From contig JAFAEB010000240.1 in assembly GCA_023424235.1 (NCBI GenBank), positions 1-12,741 of the forward strand: 12,741 bases of DNA. Direction: 5' to 3'. A model generated the notes under the pieces. That model ran no database searches and was not told the origin of the DNA. It was given only the letters and a program-made list of their open reading frames with translations. Positions within the stretch are counted from its first letter, which is position 1. Each line of letters opens with the position of its first letter. The position numbers and the translations under genes are program-made. This document shows, one piece after another, positions 1 to 6,233 of this stretch. The DNA is from Bacillota bacterium. Its GTDB lineage: Bacteria > Bacillota > Clostridia > Lachnospirales > Lachnospiraceae.

Positions 1-76
1 AAATAGCTTAGAAGATTTAAAAGTTTATATGGAATATCTAGTTTATAAGCAAGAACTTATGAATAACACTCAATAA
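1..76 (+). CDS. C-terminal end of an unidentified protein (partial)
   Basis: An open frame enters from the left edge (codons in phase from base 2) and ends at a TAA at 74-76, leaving 24 residues rich in Leu, Tyr, Glu and Lys with the ending LMNNTQ. It looks like the amphipathic helical tail of a cytoplasmic protein. A stable hairpin begins only 4 bases after the stop, which supports this being a true gene end. Too little is present to name a family. Confidence 0.5.
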   Translation, partial: NSLEDLKVYMEYLVYKQELMNNTQ

Positions 77-80
77 AAAA

Positions 81-132
81 GGAAAATCTGATCTGAACCC
101 TATTTTACTATAGGGTGCACTTCAGATTTTCC
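81..132. terminator. Bidirectional hairpin terminator between convergent genes
   Basis: An 11-bp perfect stem (81-91 with 122-132) encloses a second 7-bp stem (97-103 with 110-116). On the minus strand the stem is followed at once by TTTTTTATTG, so it is a good Rho-independent terminator for the SEC-C gene that stops at 213. On the plus strand it lies 4 bases after the stop at 76, with only a weak T-rich tail. It probably serves both convergent transcripts. Confidence 0.75.
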
Positions 133-212
133 TACTTATATAAGATATCCTATCATATGAATTGTCACAAAAGTTAAGTACAACTCACAATGTTACATTT
201 TGATATCTAGTA

Positions 213-719
213 TTACATGTTAGCTCCACAACATTTTTTGTATTTCTTACCACTTCCACATGTACATGGATCGTTTCTGCCCACTTTTTTCTCTTTTACA
301 ACCGTACCAGATTTCTTTTGAGCTGTATATAATTCTTTTCTTTTATCTTCTGTTAATAAAGTTTCCCACATTGGAAGTTCATATAACCAAGTTGCTTTCG
401 CTTCTACCATGTTATAATATAATTTTTCTTTATCAAATCCTAAATTAACCTTTGTATCTTCTGTCATTTCTTCAATCGGATTTGGATTTATTAAACTATC
501 ATTAATACCATCAAGAAAACCAACCATCATAGAAAGTTCAGTGTCATATTTATCAGCTAATTCTTTCACAGTTCCTTCAACTACAGTATTTGGTTCTGAT
601 AAGAGCTGTTCATAAATTCCTTGCTCTATATTAAAGTAATTTGCCCAAAATAATTGGCCTTGCTTTTGATTTGTATCTAGAGAATATGCATAATCTCTCC
701 ATTCTTGTAATAAGCTCAT
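213..719 (-). CDS. SEC-C motif zinc-binding protein
   Basis: The protein is 168 residues from the chosen start. The last 20 residues are a classic SEC-C motif (GRNDPCTCGSG followed by KKYKKCCG), with the four zinc-binding cysteines in the order CxC...CC. This is the same zinc ribbon found at the C-terminus of SecA and in many small Firmicutes proteins, where it is a metal-binding or protein-contact tag. The N-terminal ~145 residues are acidic and helical, with no catalytic motif that I recognise, so the biochemical role is unknown. An in-frame ATG at 728 also exists, but it overlaps the Shine-Dalgarno sequence (728-734); the ATG at 719 has 8-base spacing and is preferred. No signal peptide or membrane segment is seen, so the protein is cytoplasmic. 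It is a single-gene unit ending at the 81-132 hairpin. Confidence 0.88.
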   Translation of the reverse strand: MSLLQEWRDYAYSLDTNQKQGQLFWANYFNIEQGIYEQLLSEPNTVVEGTVKELADKYDTELSMMVGFLDGINDSLINPNPIEEMTEDTKVNLGFDKEKLYYNMVEAKATWLYELPMWETLLTEDKRKELYTAQKKSGTVVKEKKVGRNDPCTCGSGKKYKKCCGANM

Positions 720-727
720 TTTATTCA

Positions 728-734
728 TCCTTTC
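728..734 (-). promoter_or_regulatory. Ribosome binding site deciding the SEC-C gene start
   Basis: GAAAGGA on the minus strand sits 8 bases before the ATG at 719. The upstream in-frame ATG (726-728) shares its first base with this site, so it cannot be served by it. Confidence 0.6.
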
Positions 735-832
735 TCTTACATCGTATCTAGCATATTAACTTTTCGCAAGAGTATACTAGCTACAGAACTTAAAAATTTG
801 TAAAATTAAATAAAAACTTTTATTAAATAATG

Positions 833-838
833 TATAAT
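833..838 (+). promoter_or_regulatory. Candidate -10 box for the small RNA
   Basis: A perfect TATAAT lies in a very AT-rich plus-strand segment, about 7 bases before the proposed RNA start near 845. No recognisable -35 hexamer is found at 16-18 bp spacing, so the promoter call is tentative. Confidence 0.35.
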
Positions 839-844
839 ACCAAA

Positions 845-1036
845 AATTTGTATCATACTATAGTTAATCTAATTCATATGATTTAGATTACACAAGTTGT
901 GGTAATCTTATTCAAAGGTTGGATCCCCCCTCCAACAGTAGGATAACCCAAGCACCAAAGAAAAGTTAAATACTTATCCTCCCCTTTTTAGTAAGCAACT
1001 CACTGCAATGGCGTAGTGGGTTGTTTACTTTTTTAT
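845..1036 (+). ncRNA. Candidate structured small RNA with C-rich loops
   Basis: This plus-strand stretch has no usable open frame (its only early ATG, at 879, meets a stop after one codon) but is dense in perfect stems. They are 866-872 with 883-889; 885-891 with 902-908; 918-923 with 931-936, carrying a 7-base loop TCCCCCC; 940-946 with 974-980; and finally the terminator hairpin 991-1028. The first two stems share bases 885-889, so they exclude each other. Two C-rich segments, the loop at 924-933 and a single-stranded run at 978-984, resemble anti-Shine-Dalgarno sequence, as in C-rich Firmicutes sRNAs that bind ribosome binding sites. I do not recognise it as 6S, SRP, tmRNA, T-box or a common riboswitch class. 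The 5' end is a guess from the TATAAT at 833-838. The alternative is an orphan cis-regulatory leader whose gene was lost. Confidence 0.45.
991..1036 (+). terminator. Strong Rho-independent terminator of the small RNA
   Basis: A 14-bp stem (991-1004 with 1015-1028, two G-U pairs) has a 10-base loop and is followed directly by TTTTTTAT. The opposite strand lacks a T-run after the stem, so it acts on plus-strand transcription. No plus-strand gene lies upstream within the window apart from the partial gene that ends at 76. Confidence 0.8.
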
Positions 1037-1158
1037 GTTAAATCCTTAAAATTAAAGGCTTTTAGGGACTTTAACCTTTTATGGCACAGAATGTATTTTA
1101 ACATAAAAAGATTTCATACGCAACTTGAACGCAAGTTTTTATTCTCAAATCTTTCGAA

Positions 1159-1176
1159 AAGCAAGATATATTGCTT
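1159..1176 (-). terminator. Weak hairpin after the 363-residue gene
   Basis: The arms AAGCAA and TTGCTT (1159-1164 and 1171-1176) form a short stem about 15 bases past the minus-strand stop at 1192, with only TTTT on the exit side. It may end this transcript, but the stem is short. Confidence 0.3.
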
Positions 1177-1191
1177 GTATTGCATCTTTAT

Positions 1192-2283
1192 TTATACTTG
1201 TTTCATCCTATGTTTAATTAATAATACATAAAATGTGCTATAAAGCTCAAGAGCAAAGGATTTTTTTTCATTTCTTTTCACACTTTTAAGAGCCTCTTTA
1301 GATACATAAAGACTATAAAATGTATTCATTTTTGATGGATGTATAAGTTCCTCTGGTAAAAGATAGGTGTTACGTTCTGTCTTATATTGTTCAAGATATT
1401 CTATACAATTATGAAACCATTTTGCTTTGCACATAGCTTCTGAATATGACATGCGATCAAGTAAGTTTAAAAAGTGATATTGCTGACTCCCTGTAAGTTC
1501 AGATTTATTATATAAAGGCAAGTGTATACCAGAGCTACTAGCGTGATATGTCTTGGCACCCTCAGCCCAGTGCCATCCATAATCACCAGCTAAGCTTTGA
1601 TATCGTGGGTCATTGATATACGCTATGATATCATAAACCTTTTTCTCTACATCAGCATTTTCAATATATTTTATAAAAAATAGTATTAATTCTACATCAT
1701 AAATAACAGGTAGCTGAGTTTCTGTCACATACTCATCTTTTAAAATCAAAAAGTCTTTCCATTTACTCGGTTGTCTAACCTTACCTTTATCCTTCTCATA
1801 TATATCAAAAGCCTGCTTTATTGCTGCTATATGTAATTGGTCAACTCGATCTGTTACATAATAAGTAATGTCCTCATAGCAATAACCAGCTCTTAATAAA
1901 TTTAGCATAATAATGATACCATGAAAGGGATATGTGTCCATTAAGTAGGGATACACCTTTCTCATAATTTCAACTTTCTCATCAAATACTGTTATCCCTT
2001 TACGAAACCCAATATCAAGTAAAAATGGCATAAATTGCTCAAAGCAATTTTCATAACAATTATGAACAAGAGCCCATAATTCTCGACAAGCCATGGTCTT
2101 ATAATTCCTAAAGGCATCAAAATAGCTTAAGCTATTCTTAACTTTTTCGATTTCTAACAGTTGGTCTACTAACTCATCGACAGGAAAAGTATCTTTTTCT
2201 ATCATTGACTTATTTAACATACGAAGCTTTAATGCTGGTCCACTATTTGTTACTAACCATTCTAATAAACTATTGTCATCCAT
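1192..2283 (-). CDS. Hypothetical protein, 363 residues, largely helical
   Basis: I cannot assign this protein with confidence. It has no signal peptide or membrane segment and is predicted cytoplasmic. The N-terminus (LLEWLVTNSGPALKLRML, about residues 6-23) and the segment around residues 233-246 (GDYGWHWAEGAKTY) recall uncharacterised Firmicutes proteins with a squalene-cyclase-like alpha/alpha toroid. That resemblance is from memory, and no DxDD or QW motif is visible. Aromatic residues and cysteines are frequent (for example C66, C77, C80, C135), but there is no metal-binding pattern. The start is well supported: GAGGAGT lies 6 bases before the ATG. The gene begins 56 bases after the end of the dehydrogenase gene with no terminator between, so the two are probably one transcript. 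Confidence 0.75.
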   Translation of the reverse strand: MDDNSLLEWLVTNSGPALKLRMLNKSMIEKDTFPVDELVDQLLEIEKVKNSLSYFDAFRNYKTMACRELWALVHNCYENCFEQFMPFLLDIGFRKGITVFDEKVEIMRKVYPYLMDTYPFHGIIIMLNLLRAGYCYEDITYYVTDRVDQLHIAAIKQAFDIYEKDKGKVRQPSKWKDFLILKDEYVTETQLPVIYDVELILFFIKYIENADVEKKVYDIIAYINDPRYQSLAGDYGWHWAEGAKTYHASSSGIHLPLYNKSELTGSQQYHFLNLLDRMSYSEAMCKAKWFHNCIEYLEQYKTERNTYLLPEELIHPSKMNTFYSLYVSKEALKSVKRNEKKSFALELYSTFYVLLIKHRMKQV

Positions 2284-2339
2284 TATAATACTCCTCGTTT
2301 CAATGAAATTATTAAACTACATTTGATGGTGGTATTTAC

Positions 2340-3044
2340 TTACCACGGATAACTATTTCCTTCATTATCTATAAAATTAGGTCCATTCACATCATTAATG
2401 TGTTCAAATAAATCTACCAATTTACAAGCAGTTTCATATGGATCTAAATGGGCATTTTGTCCTCCCATATCTGTTCTCATCCAACCTGGATGAACACTAA
2501 CCACCGATATATTATCTTTCTTTAAGTAATTAGACAAAAGCTTCGTCCCCATATTAAGAGCTGCTTTTGACATACAGTAATCGAATTCTTTTTCTCTACC
2601 GCAAGTACTGATACTTCCACTTTCAGATGAAATATTAATTATTTTTGCTGCTTGACTATTACGTATCATATGGATAAATTCTTTTACCACTCTAATTGGT
2701 CCTAAAGCATTTACGTCATATACACTAAGACAATCATCGATGTCTGCATGTTCTAATATTTCAAAGGAAGAATCGTTATGTATCGCTGCATTATTAATAA
2801 TGATATCGATTGTATCAGTATATTGGCTTACTTGATTCACTGCTTCCTTGATAGCATTCGTATCTGTTACTTCTAATACAATTGGTATCAGTGTATTCGG
2901 ATATTCAACTTTTAATTTCATAAGATTACTAGGAATTAACTCTCTAGCTCCTGCGAAAACCATGTGACCATCTAATAAATATTTCTTAGCCAAATAGTAT
3001 CCTAACCCTCTAGACGCCCCTGTAATTAATATCCTTTGTTTCAT
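2340..3044 (-). CDS. Short-chain dehydrogenase/reductase (SDR family)
   Basis: The protein is 234 residues, a typical size for a classical SDR, with a single Rossmann domain. The NAD(P) glycine motif TGASRGLG is at residues 8-15, VTD at 59-61 (adenine pocket), NNAA at 84-87, the structural Asn in VNALGP at 112, a serine-rich NISSESGS strand at 137-144, the catalytic YCMSK (Tyr156, Lys160) and the HPGWMRTDMGG motif after it. Arg12 in the glycine loop suggests, but does not prove, NADP(H) preference. It is an oxidoreductase for a small carbonyl or alcohol substrate that the sequence does not reveal; the layout resembles CsgA/C-factor-like and carbonyl-reductase-like members. The ribosome binding site AAAGGAGAGG precedes the ATG. 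It is likely the first gene of a two-gene unit with the hypothetical protein downstream. Confidence 0.92.
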   Translation of the reverse strand: MKQRILITGASRGLGYYLAKKYLLDGHMVFAGARELIPSNLMKLKVEYPNTLIPIVLEVTDTNAIKEAVNQVSQYTDTIDIIINNAAIHNDSSFEILEHADIDDCLSVYDVNALGPIRVVKEFIHMIRNSQAAKIINISSESGSISTCGREKEFDYCMSKAALNMGTKLLSNYLKKDNISVVSVHPGWMRTDMGGQNAHLDPYETACKLVDLFEHINDVNGPNFIDNEGNSYPW

Positions 3045-3176
3045 AAATAACCTCTCCTTTTCTTATCTCTTTGGTAATCAACTTTAAGCTGATTTACTAA
3101 TTGTGATAGTTTATAGTTTACCATATATACCTTTTATTTACAATCAACATTAAGCAATTCTCTTATAATAGGCAAA

Positions 3177-3206
3177 GAGAGAATAACAATTAATTGCTAT
3201 TCTCTC
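3177..3206 (-). terminator. Hairpin after the GyrI-like gene
   Basis: A 9-bp perfect stem (3177-3185 with 3198-3206) encloses a self-complementary AT-rich loop that can extend the helix. It lies 30 bases past the stop at 3236 on the minus strand. The T-run on the exit side is weak (TTTGCC), so it may be an inefficient terminator or an mRNA-stabilising 3' hairpin. Confidence 0.5.
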
Positions 3207-3235
3207 CTACTAAGAACGAAGGATTTATTTACAAC

Positions 3236-3889
3236 CTATCTTAAAGGAATATAATAGCACATTTCCGTGTCATCAGCTAATTCAACCTTATATACTTCGA
3301 TAGGGTTCATGTAATAATTCTTATTCTCTATATTAATTTCAAAACATAATCCATCAATATCCACGATATTTACTTCTTCCTTATGTAATGGAAGCCACTC
3401 TGTTTTAATATATTCACTGGCTGTTACCATAGCATCACCAGGGCCATCTTCTCCACCTACTAGCTCCCAAACAGTGTTTGCACGAAATGTAATCACTGCA
3501 AAGTGTTTTAAGCCAGTATCAAAGCTTACAAGACCTTCTGGTATATTATCCATATCTTTTATTTGGCATCCAAATATATAGTCCCATTGAGTATCATTCT
3601 GTGCACATGAATAACCTGCACCTACTTCAGTATATGGAGCATACCGTTCCATCATATTCGATTTATATTCGTCATGAAACTTACCTATATTTGCAAAATT
3701 AGGATACTTACTATAGGGAACACCTGCAAACTTTAAGCTTTCTGATAAATCAATATAATCCATTCTAAATTCGATATTCTTATAAGACTCATACTTGTTA
3801 CTTGTGTTTTTTTCTACTGCACTAATTATATCTGGTACCTCAACTGGACTATAGCTCTTAGCATCATTGGTTTTCTTTACTGTATTCAT
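3236..3889 (-). CDS. Stand-alone GyrI-like / AraC effector-binding domain protein
   Basis: The protein is 217 residues with no DNA-binding helix-turn-helix. From about residue 38 it follows the GyrI-like (AraC effector-binding, SOUL-related) pattern: an N-terminal strand with FAGVPY (54-59), a central region YIFGCQI (104-110), the second-half strand KHFAVITF (128-135), the helix SEYIKTEWLPLH (158-169), and the ending IEVYKVELADDTEMCYYIPL (197-216). Such proteins bind small hydrophobic or amphipathic ligands; some act as drug or toxin sensors, gyrase inhibitors or hydrolases, so the exact role is open. The ribosome binding site AAGGGG lies 8 bases before the ATG. It lies directly downstream of an AraC regulator carrying the same type of domain, with a candidate operator between them, so it is probably part of that regulator's response. 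Confidence 0.85.
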   Translation of the reverse strand: MNTVKKTNDAKSYSPVEVPDIISAVEKNTSNKYESYKNIEFRMDYIDLSESLKFAGVPYSKYPNFANIGKFHDEYKSNMMERYAPYTEVGAGYSCAQNDTQWDYIFGCQIKDMDNIPEGLVSFDTGLKHFAVITFRANTVWELVGGEDGPGDAMVTASEYIKTEWLPLHKEEVNIVDIDGLCFEINIENKNYYMNPIEVYKVELADDTEMCYYIPLR

Positions 3890-3932
3890 TTTATTTTACC
3901 CCTTATAATTTTTTATATTAGAGTCCTTCATC

Positions 3933-3938
3933 TGTATA
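3933..3938 (-). promoter_or_regulatory. Candidate -10 box of the GyrI-like gene
   Basis: TATACA on the minus strand lies just downstream of the direct repeats at 3950-3978 and lacks a good -35 hexamer. This is typical of a promoter that depends on an activator. Confidence 0.35.
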
Positions 3939-3949
3939 GTTTGATTTAG

Positions 3950-3978
3950 GTATCAATCGTTCAAATTAAGTATTAATC
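3950..3978. promoter_or_regulatory. Candidate AraC-type operator, two direct half-sites
   Basis: GTATCAATC (3950-3958) and GTATTAATC (3970-3978) are direct repeats with one mismatch, and the similarity extends a few bases to the left. Their starts are exactly 20 bp apart, about two helical turns, matching the two-motif binding mode known for AraC-family proteins. The proximal site covers the -35 region of the GyrI-like gene's putative promoter. Confidence 0.4.
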
Positions 3979-4036
3979 ACCTTTTGACAACAGAAATATT
4001 TATGACCCTCCAATATTTATAAAGCAATTATAAACA

Positions 4037-5314
4037 TTACACTTTCATTTTTCTTATATTTTTCTGCCATTTTAATCTTATGAATGACTGAACTACTACT
4101 TCCTTTTTATTCCTCCCTTTTGACACATCATAAATAGTAAATGGAGCATCTATAGGCTCATAACCATTCTCTTTTACCCACTGTCTTAGAATAAATTCAT
4201 ATTCACTACCACCAAAGCAGGCACCTTCTACTACTGCATAAAAGCCTTTCGGAATCGTTAGTAGACTAATACTTCCATCATTACTTATATATCTACTTTC
4301 ATTTATTCGAATACCACAAGTACAAGTAACATTTTCCTTACAAACATAATATTCTTTCTGTGATTCTAATAAATACGGATATTGCTTTACGATAAAGCTA
4401 ACTAAATCATTAGAAGCTAATTTTTCTGAATTGACTCCCTTTTTTGTAGATACTATAAATAACCTATCTTCACATGATACAATATTAATTTTAAAATAAT
4501 GGATTCGTGTTATAACGGGTAAATATAAGATAAGCTTAGTCACAATATCTTTCTTTCTAACATATTCTTCAAAATATGGAGTAACATCTTGTTCAAACAT
4601 ACTATATTTCATCCAATAATTATAAAGATAATCCCAAGCATAGATTATATTCTTCTCACTATTATTCACAGTGGTTGTTGCATATTGTCCTTCTGCAGAT
4701 GGATTAATCTTATATATACTAATATTCTTGTTCTTTAGTAAGTTAATGATATCATCTGAATGCTCTATCATAATTTCGTAACAGAATTGATTACCTTTCT
4801 GCATTTCATTTCTACCAAATATTCTTCCTTTATAATGTGGAGCAATTGAATACCAATAAGCGACCGCCCTCGATTCAATTCCTATCAGTTGAGTTTGATA
4901 ATACAGAATAGATAAGGTTTTAGGTATTTTTTCAGTTTTTATCTCTATTTGCATAAAATCATCACAATTAAACACAGGAAAATAATACTGATAGCTACTA
5001 TTCCTATACTCTGTAGGAGTCATATTTATATAATATTTAATCGTTTTACATAAAGCTGCCTCAGAACTATATCCGCAATGATATGCGATATCTATTATAC
5101 TCATTTTCGTATACCGTATAAAATTTAACGATTTTGATAATCGTCTTTTACGAATGTACTCATTAATGGTATGTCCTGTAATACTATAGAAATCACGATA
5201 AAATTGTCGCGGGGACACATAACATTCTCTCGCTAACTGCTCTACATAAATTTTAGTTGATATGTTTTCTTCTATTAAGTTTATTGCATTCTTTAGATAT
5301 TGTATTTTTTCCAT
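4037..5314 (-). CDS. AraC-family regulator with tandem GyrI-like effector domains
   Basis: The chosen start gives 425 residues. Residues ~1-106 form an AraC/XylS double helix-turn-helix: helix 1 region VEQLARECYVSPRQFYRDF, helix 2 region IIDIAYHCGYSSEAALCKTI, then the family ending NMTPTEYR. The rest shows two GyrI-like halves. The first runs from about IEIKTEKIP to LILYLPV, and the second from about IHYFKINIV to VQSFIRLKW, with the typical strand GFYAVVEGACFGG and helix EYEFILRQWVKENGYEP. A Cys cluster (CKENVTCTCG) sits in the second half. The usual AraC order (sensor first, DNA-binding last) is reversed, as in Rob and related proteins. Another ATG exists at 5326 without a ribosome binding site; the ATG at 5314 has GGTGA 5 bases upstream and gives the usual MEK..YLKNAI..IEENI beginning. 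It is likely a ligand-responsive activator of the downstream GyrI-like gene. Confidence 0.88.
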   Translation of the reverse strand: MEKIQYLKNAINLIEENISTKIYVEQLARECYVSPRQFYRDFYSITGHTINEYIRKRRLSKSLNFIRYTKMSIIDIAYHCGYSSEAALCKTIKYYINMTPTEYRNSSYQYYFPVFNCDDFMQIEIKTEKIPKTLSILYYQTQLIGIESRAVAYWYSIAPHYKGRIFGRNEMQKGNQFCYEIMIEHSDDIINLLKNKNISIYKINPSAEGQYATTTVNNSEKNIIYAWDYLYNYWMKYSMFEQDVTPYFEEYVRKKDIVTKLILYLPVITRIHYFKINIVSCEDRLFIVSTKKGVNSEKLASNDLVSFIVKQYPYLLESQKEYYVCKENVTCTCGIRINESRYISNDGSISLLTIPKGFYAVVEGACFGGSEYEFILRQWVKENGYEPIDAPFTIYDVSKGRNKKEVVVQSFIRLKWQKNIRKMKV

Positions 5315-5392
5315 TATTTTCACCATTTAATTGTTAATCTAGAATGTTAAATTAATTTTGTTCATTTTGTTACTATAGATTGAATTATTATT

Positions 5393-5420
5393 ATTCTACC
5401 ATATTTTCCTAAAAATACAA
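5393..5420 (-). promoter_or_regulatory. Candidate promoter of the AraC-family gene
   Basis: On the minus strand, TTGTAT (5415-5420) and TAGAAT (5393-5398) are 16 bp apart. The -10 matches 5 of 6 consensus positions and the -35 only the TTG. The surrounding 5327-5490 is very AT-rich and shows no other gene or clear element. Confidence 0.35.
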
Positions 5421-5493
5421 TAATCTTATGAACTTTTGCATTTTAATAAATATATATATTGATATAATGATGTAAAAATTATATGAACGTAAA

Positions 5494-5523
5494 AAAACTC
5501 CCTAAGTCACCAAAGGGAGTTTT
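5494..5523 (-). terminator. Strong terminator of the maltodextrin/sortase operon
   Basis: A perfect 10-bp stem (5494-5503 with 5514-5523), with a 10-base loop, starts 6 bases beyond the stop codon at 5530. On the minus strand it is followed by a T-run of seven or more bases that also extends from the stem. It is the only convincing terminator seen downstream of the permease genes on that strand, which supports one operon from about 12500 to 5490. Confidence 0.85.
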
Positions 5524-5529
5524 ACCATA

Positions 5530-6165
5530 TTATTGCATTGTTGTTATTTTCCTTCTAATATACATTACGATTATAACACCAGCAGATAAAAGCATTGCTA
5601 TAATCGCTATCATAGGCATTATGCTATCACCAGTCTTAGGTGATTCATCTAGTGTTGCTTCACCTTTGGCTGCCTCTTCTGTAACAGCTTCTTCTACTGT
5701 TTCAGTTGAAGGGAAATCAGTCGGAGCTTCTGTTAAAGCAGTTACTTGTAATCCAGCTTGAGTATAGCCATCGCTTGTTCCTTCTTCTGTTGTAGCACCA
5801 CCAACTACAAACCAATAAGCATTTTGGCTTGCATCAATATCAGCTGGAAGATTACCTGTTTGATTTGCTTTTGGTGCACCATTATCATTAAATATTACTT
5901 GAAAAGCAGTACCTTGTGTATACTCAAGATGATACCAATCTTTCGTTCCTTCAACTAATGTCATCTCAGCTCCTGGCCAAGCAGCAGTACCCTTTACTGG
6001 TCCACTACCTTGCCATATGTAACAAAACACTTTTTCCCAACCCTCGGTATTGTGGAAATAAAAATCAATTACACCTTCTGCCTTCGCTACTTTAGGCATT
6101 CCTAAAGCTACAAGTACTAACGCTACTACCATAAAACTTACAAAGAACTTTTTAAATTTTTTCAT
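5530..6165 (-). CDS. Wall-anchored CBM26-like starch-binding protein with SPKTG sorting signal
   Basis: The protein has 211 residues in four parts. Residues 1-29 are a signal peptide (KKFKK, hydrophobic core, cleavage after AKA). Residues ~31-140 are a single CBM26-like starch-binding module: FYFHNTEGWEKVFCYIW, the AAWPGAEM turn, WYHLEY, then QVIFNDNG and the QTGNLP end, with aromatics W43, Y49, W51, W63, W77 and Y78 available to stack on glucose rings. Residues ~141-174 are a Thr/Glu/Ala-rich wall-spanning linker. Residues 175-180 are SPKTGD, followed by a membrane segment (182-202) and an RRK tail, a complete sortase sorting signal. No catalytic domain is present, so the protein should bind starch or maltodextrin at the surface rather than cut it. 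AAGGGAG precedes the ATG. It is the last gene of the operon, 68 bases after a class B sortase whose likely substrate it is. The CBM26 call is from pattern recall; CBM25 or a related fold is the alternative. Confidence 0.87.
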   Translation of the reverse strand: MKKFKKFFVSFMVVALVLVALGMPKVAKAEGVIDFYFHNTEGWEKVFCYIWQGSGPVKGTAAWPGAEMTLVEGTKDWYHLEYTQGTAFQVIFNDNGAPKANQTGNLPADIDASQNAYWFVVGGATTEEGTSDGYTQAGLQVTALTEAPTDFPSTETVEEAVTEEAAKGEATLDESPKTGDSIMPMIAIIAMLLSAGVIIVMYIRRKITTMQ

Positions 6166-6233
6166 ACAAAACTCCCTTTCTTATTATATAATTTTAATTG
6201 CTTCCCATAAGTAATGAAATAGCCCTAAAAGAA

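Noticed and set aside
741..769. TTGCGA and TACGAT, 17 bp apart on the minus strand, as the SEC-C gene promoter
   Set aside because: The predicted start would fall at the ribosome binding site, leaving no leader. A TATACT at 771-776 is an alternative -10 but has no -35, so no promoter is called.
1122..1140. Short hairpin AACTTG/CAAGTT followed by T residues on the plus strand
   Set aside because: The stem is only 6 bp, and there is no plus-strand gene between it and the strong terminator at 991-1036. Not called as a separate terminator.
5436..5468. Plus-strand TTGCAT and TATAAT upstream of the operon terminator
   Set aside because: The spacing is 21 bp, and a transcript would run into the operon terminator hairpin and then antisense to the starch-binding gene. 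AT-rich chance match.
5483..5761. Plus-strand open frame of 92 residues over the 3' end of the starch-binding gene
   Set aside because: It is antisense to a gene with clear signal peptide, binding module and sorting signal, and it begins inside the operon terminator. It is a shadow frame.
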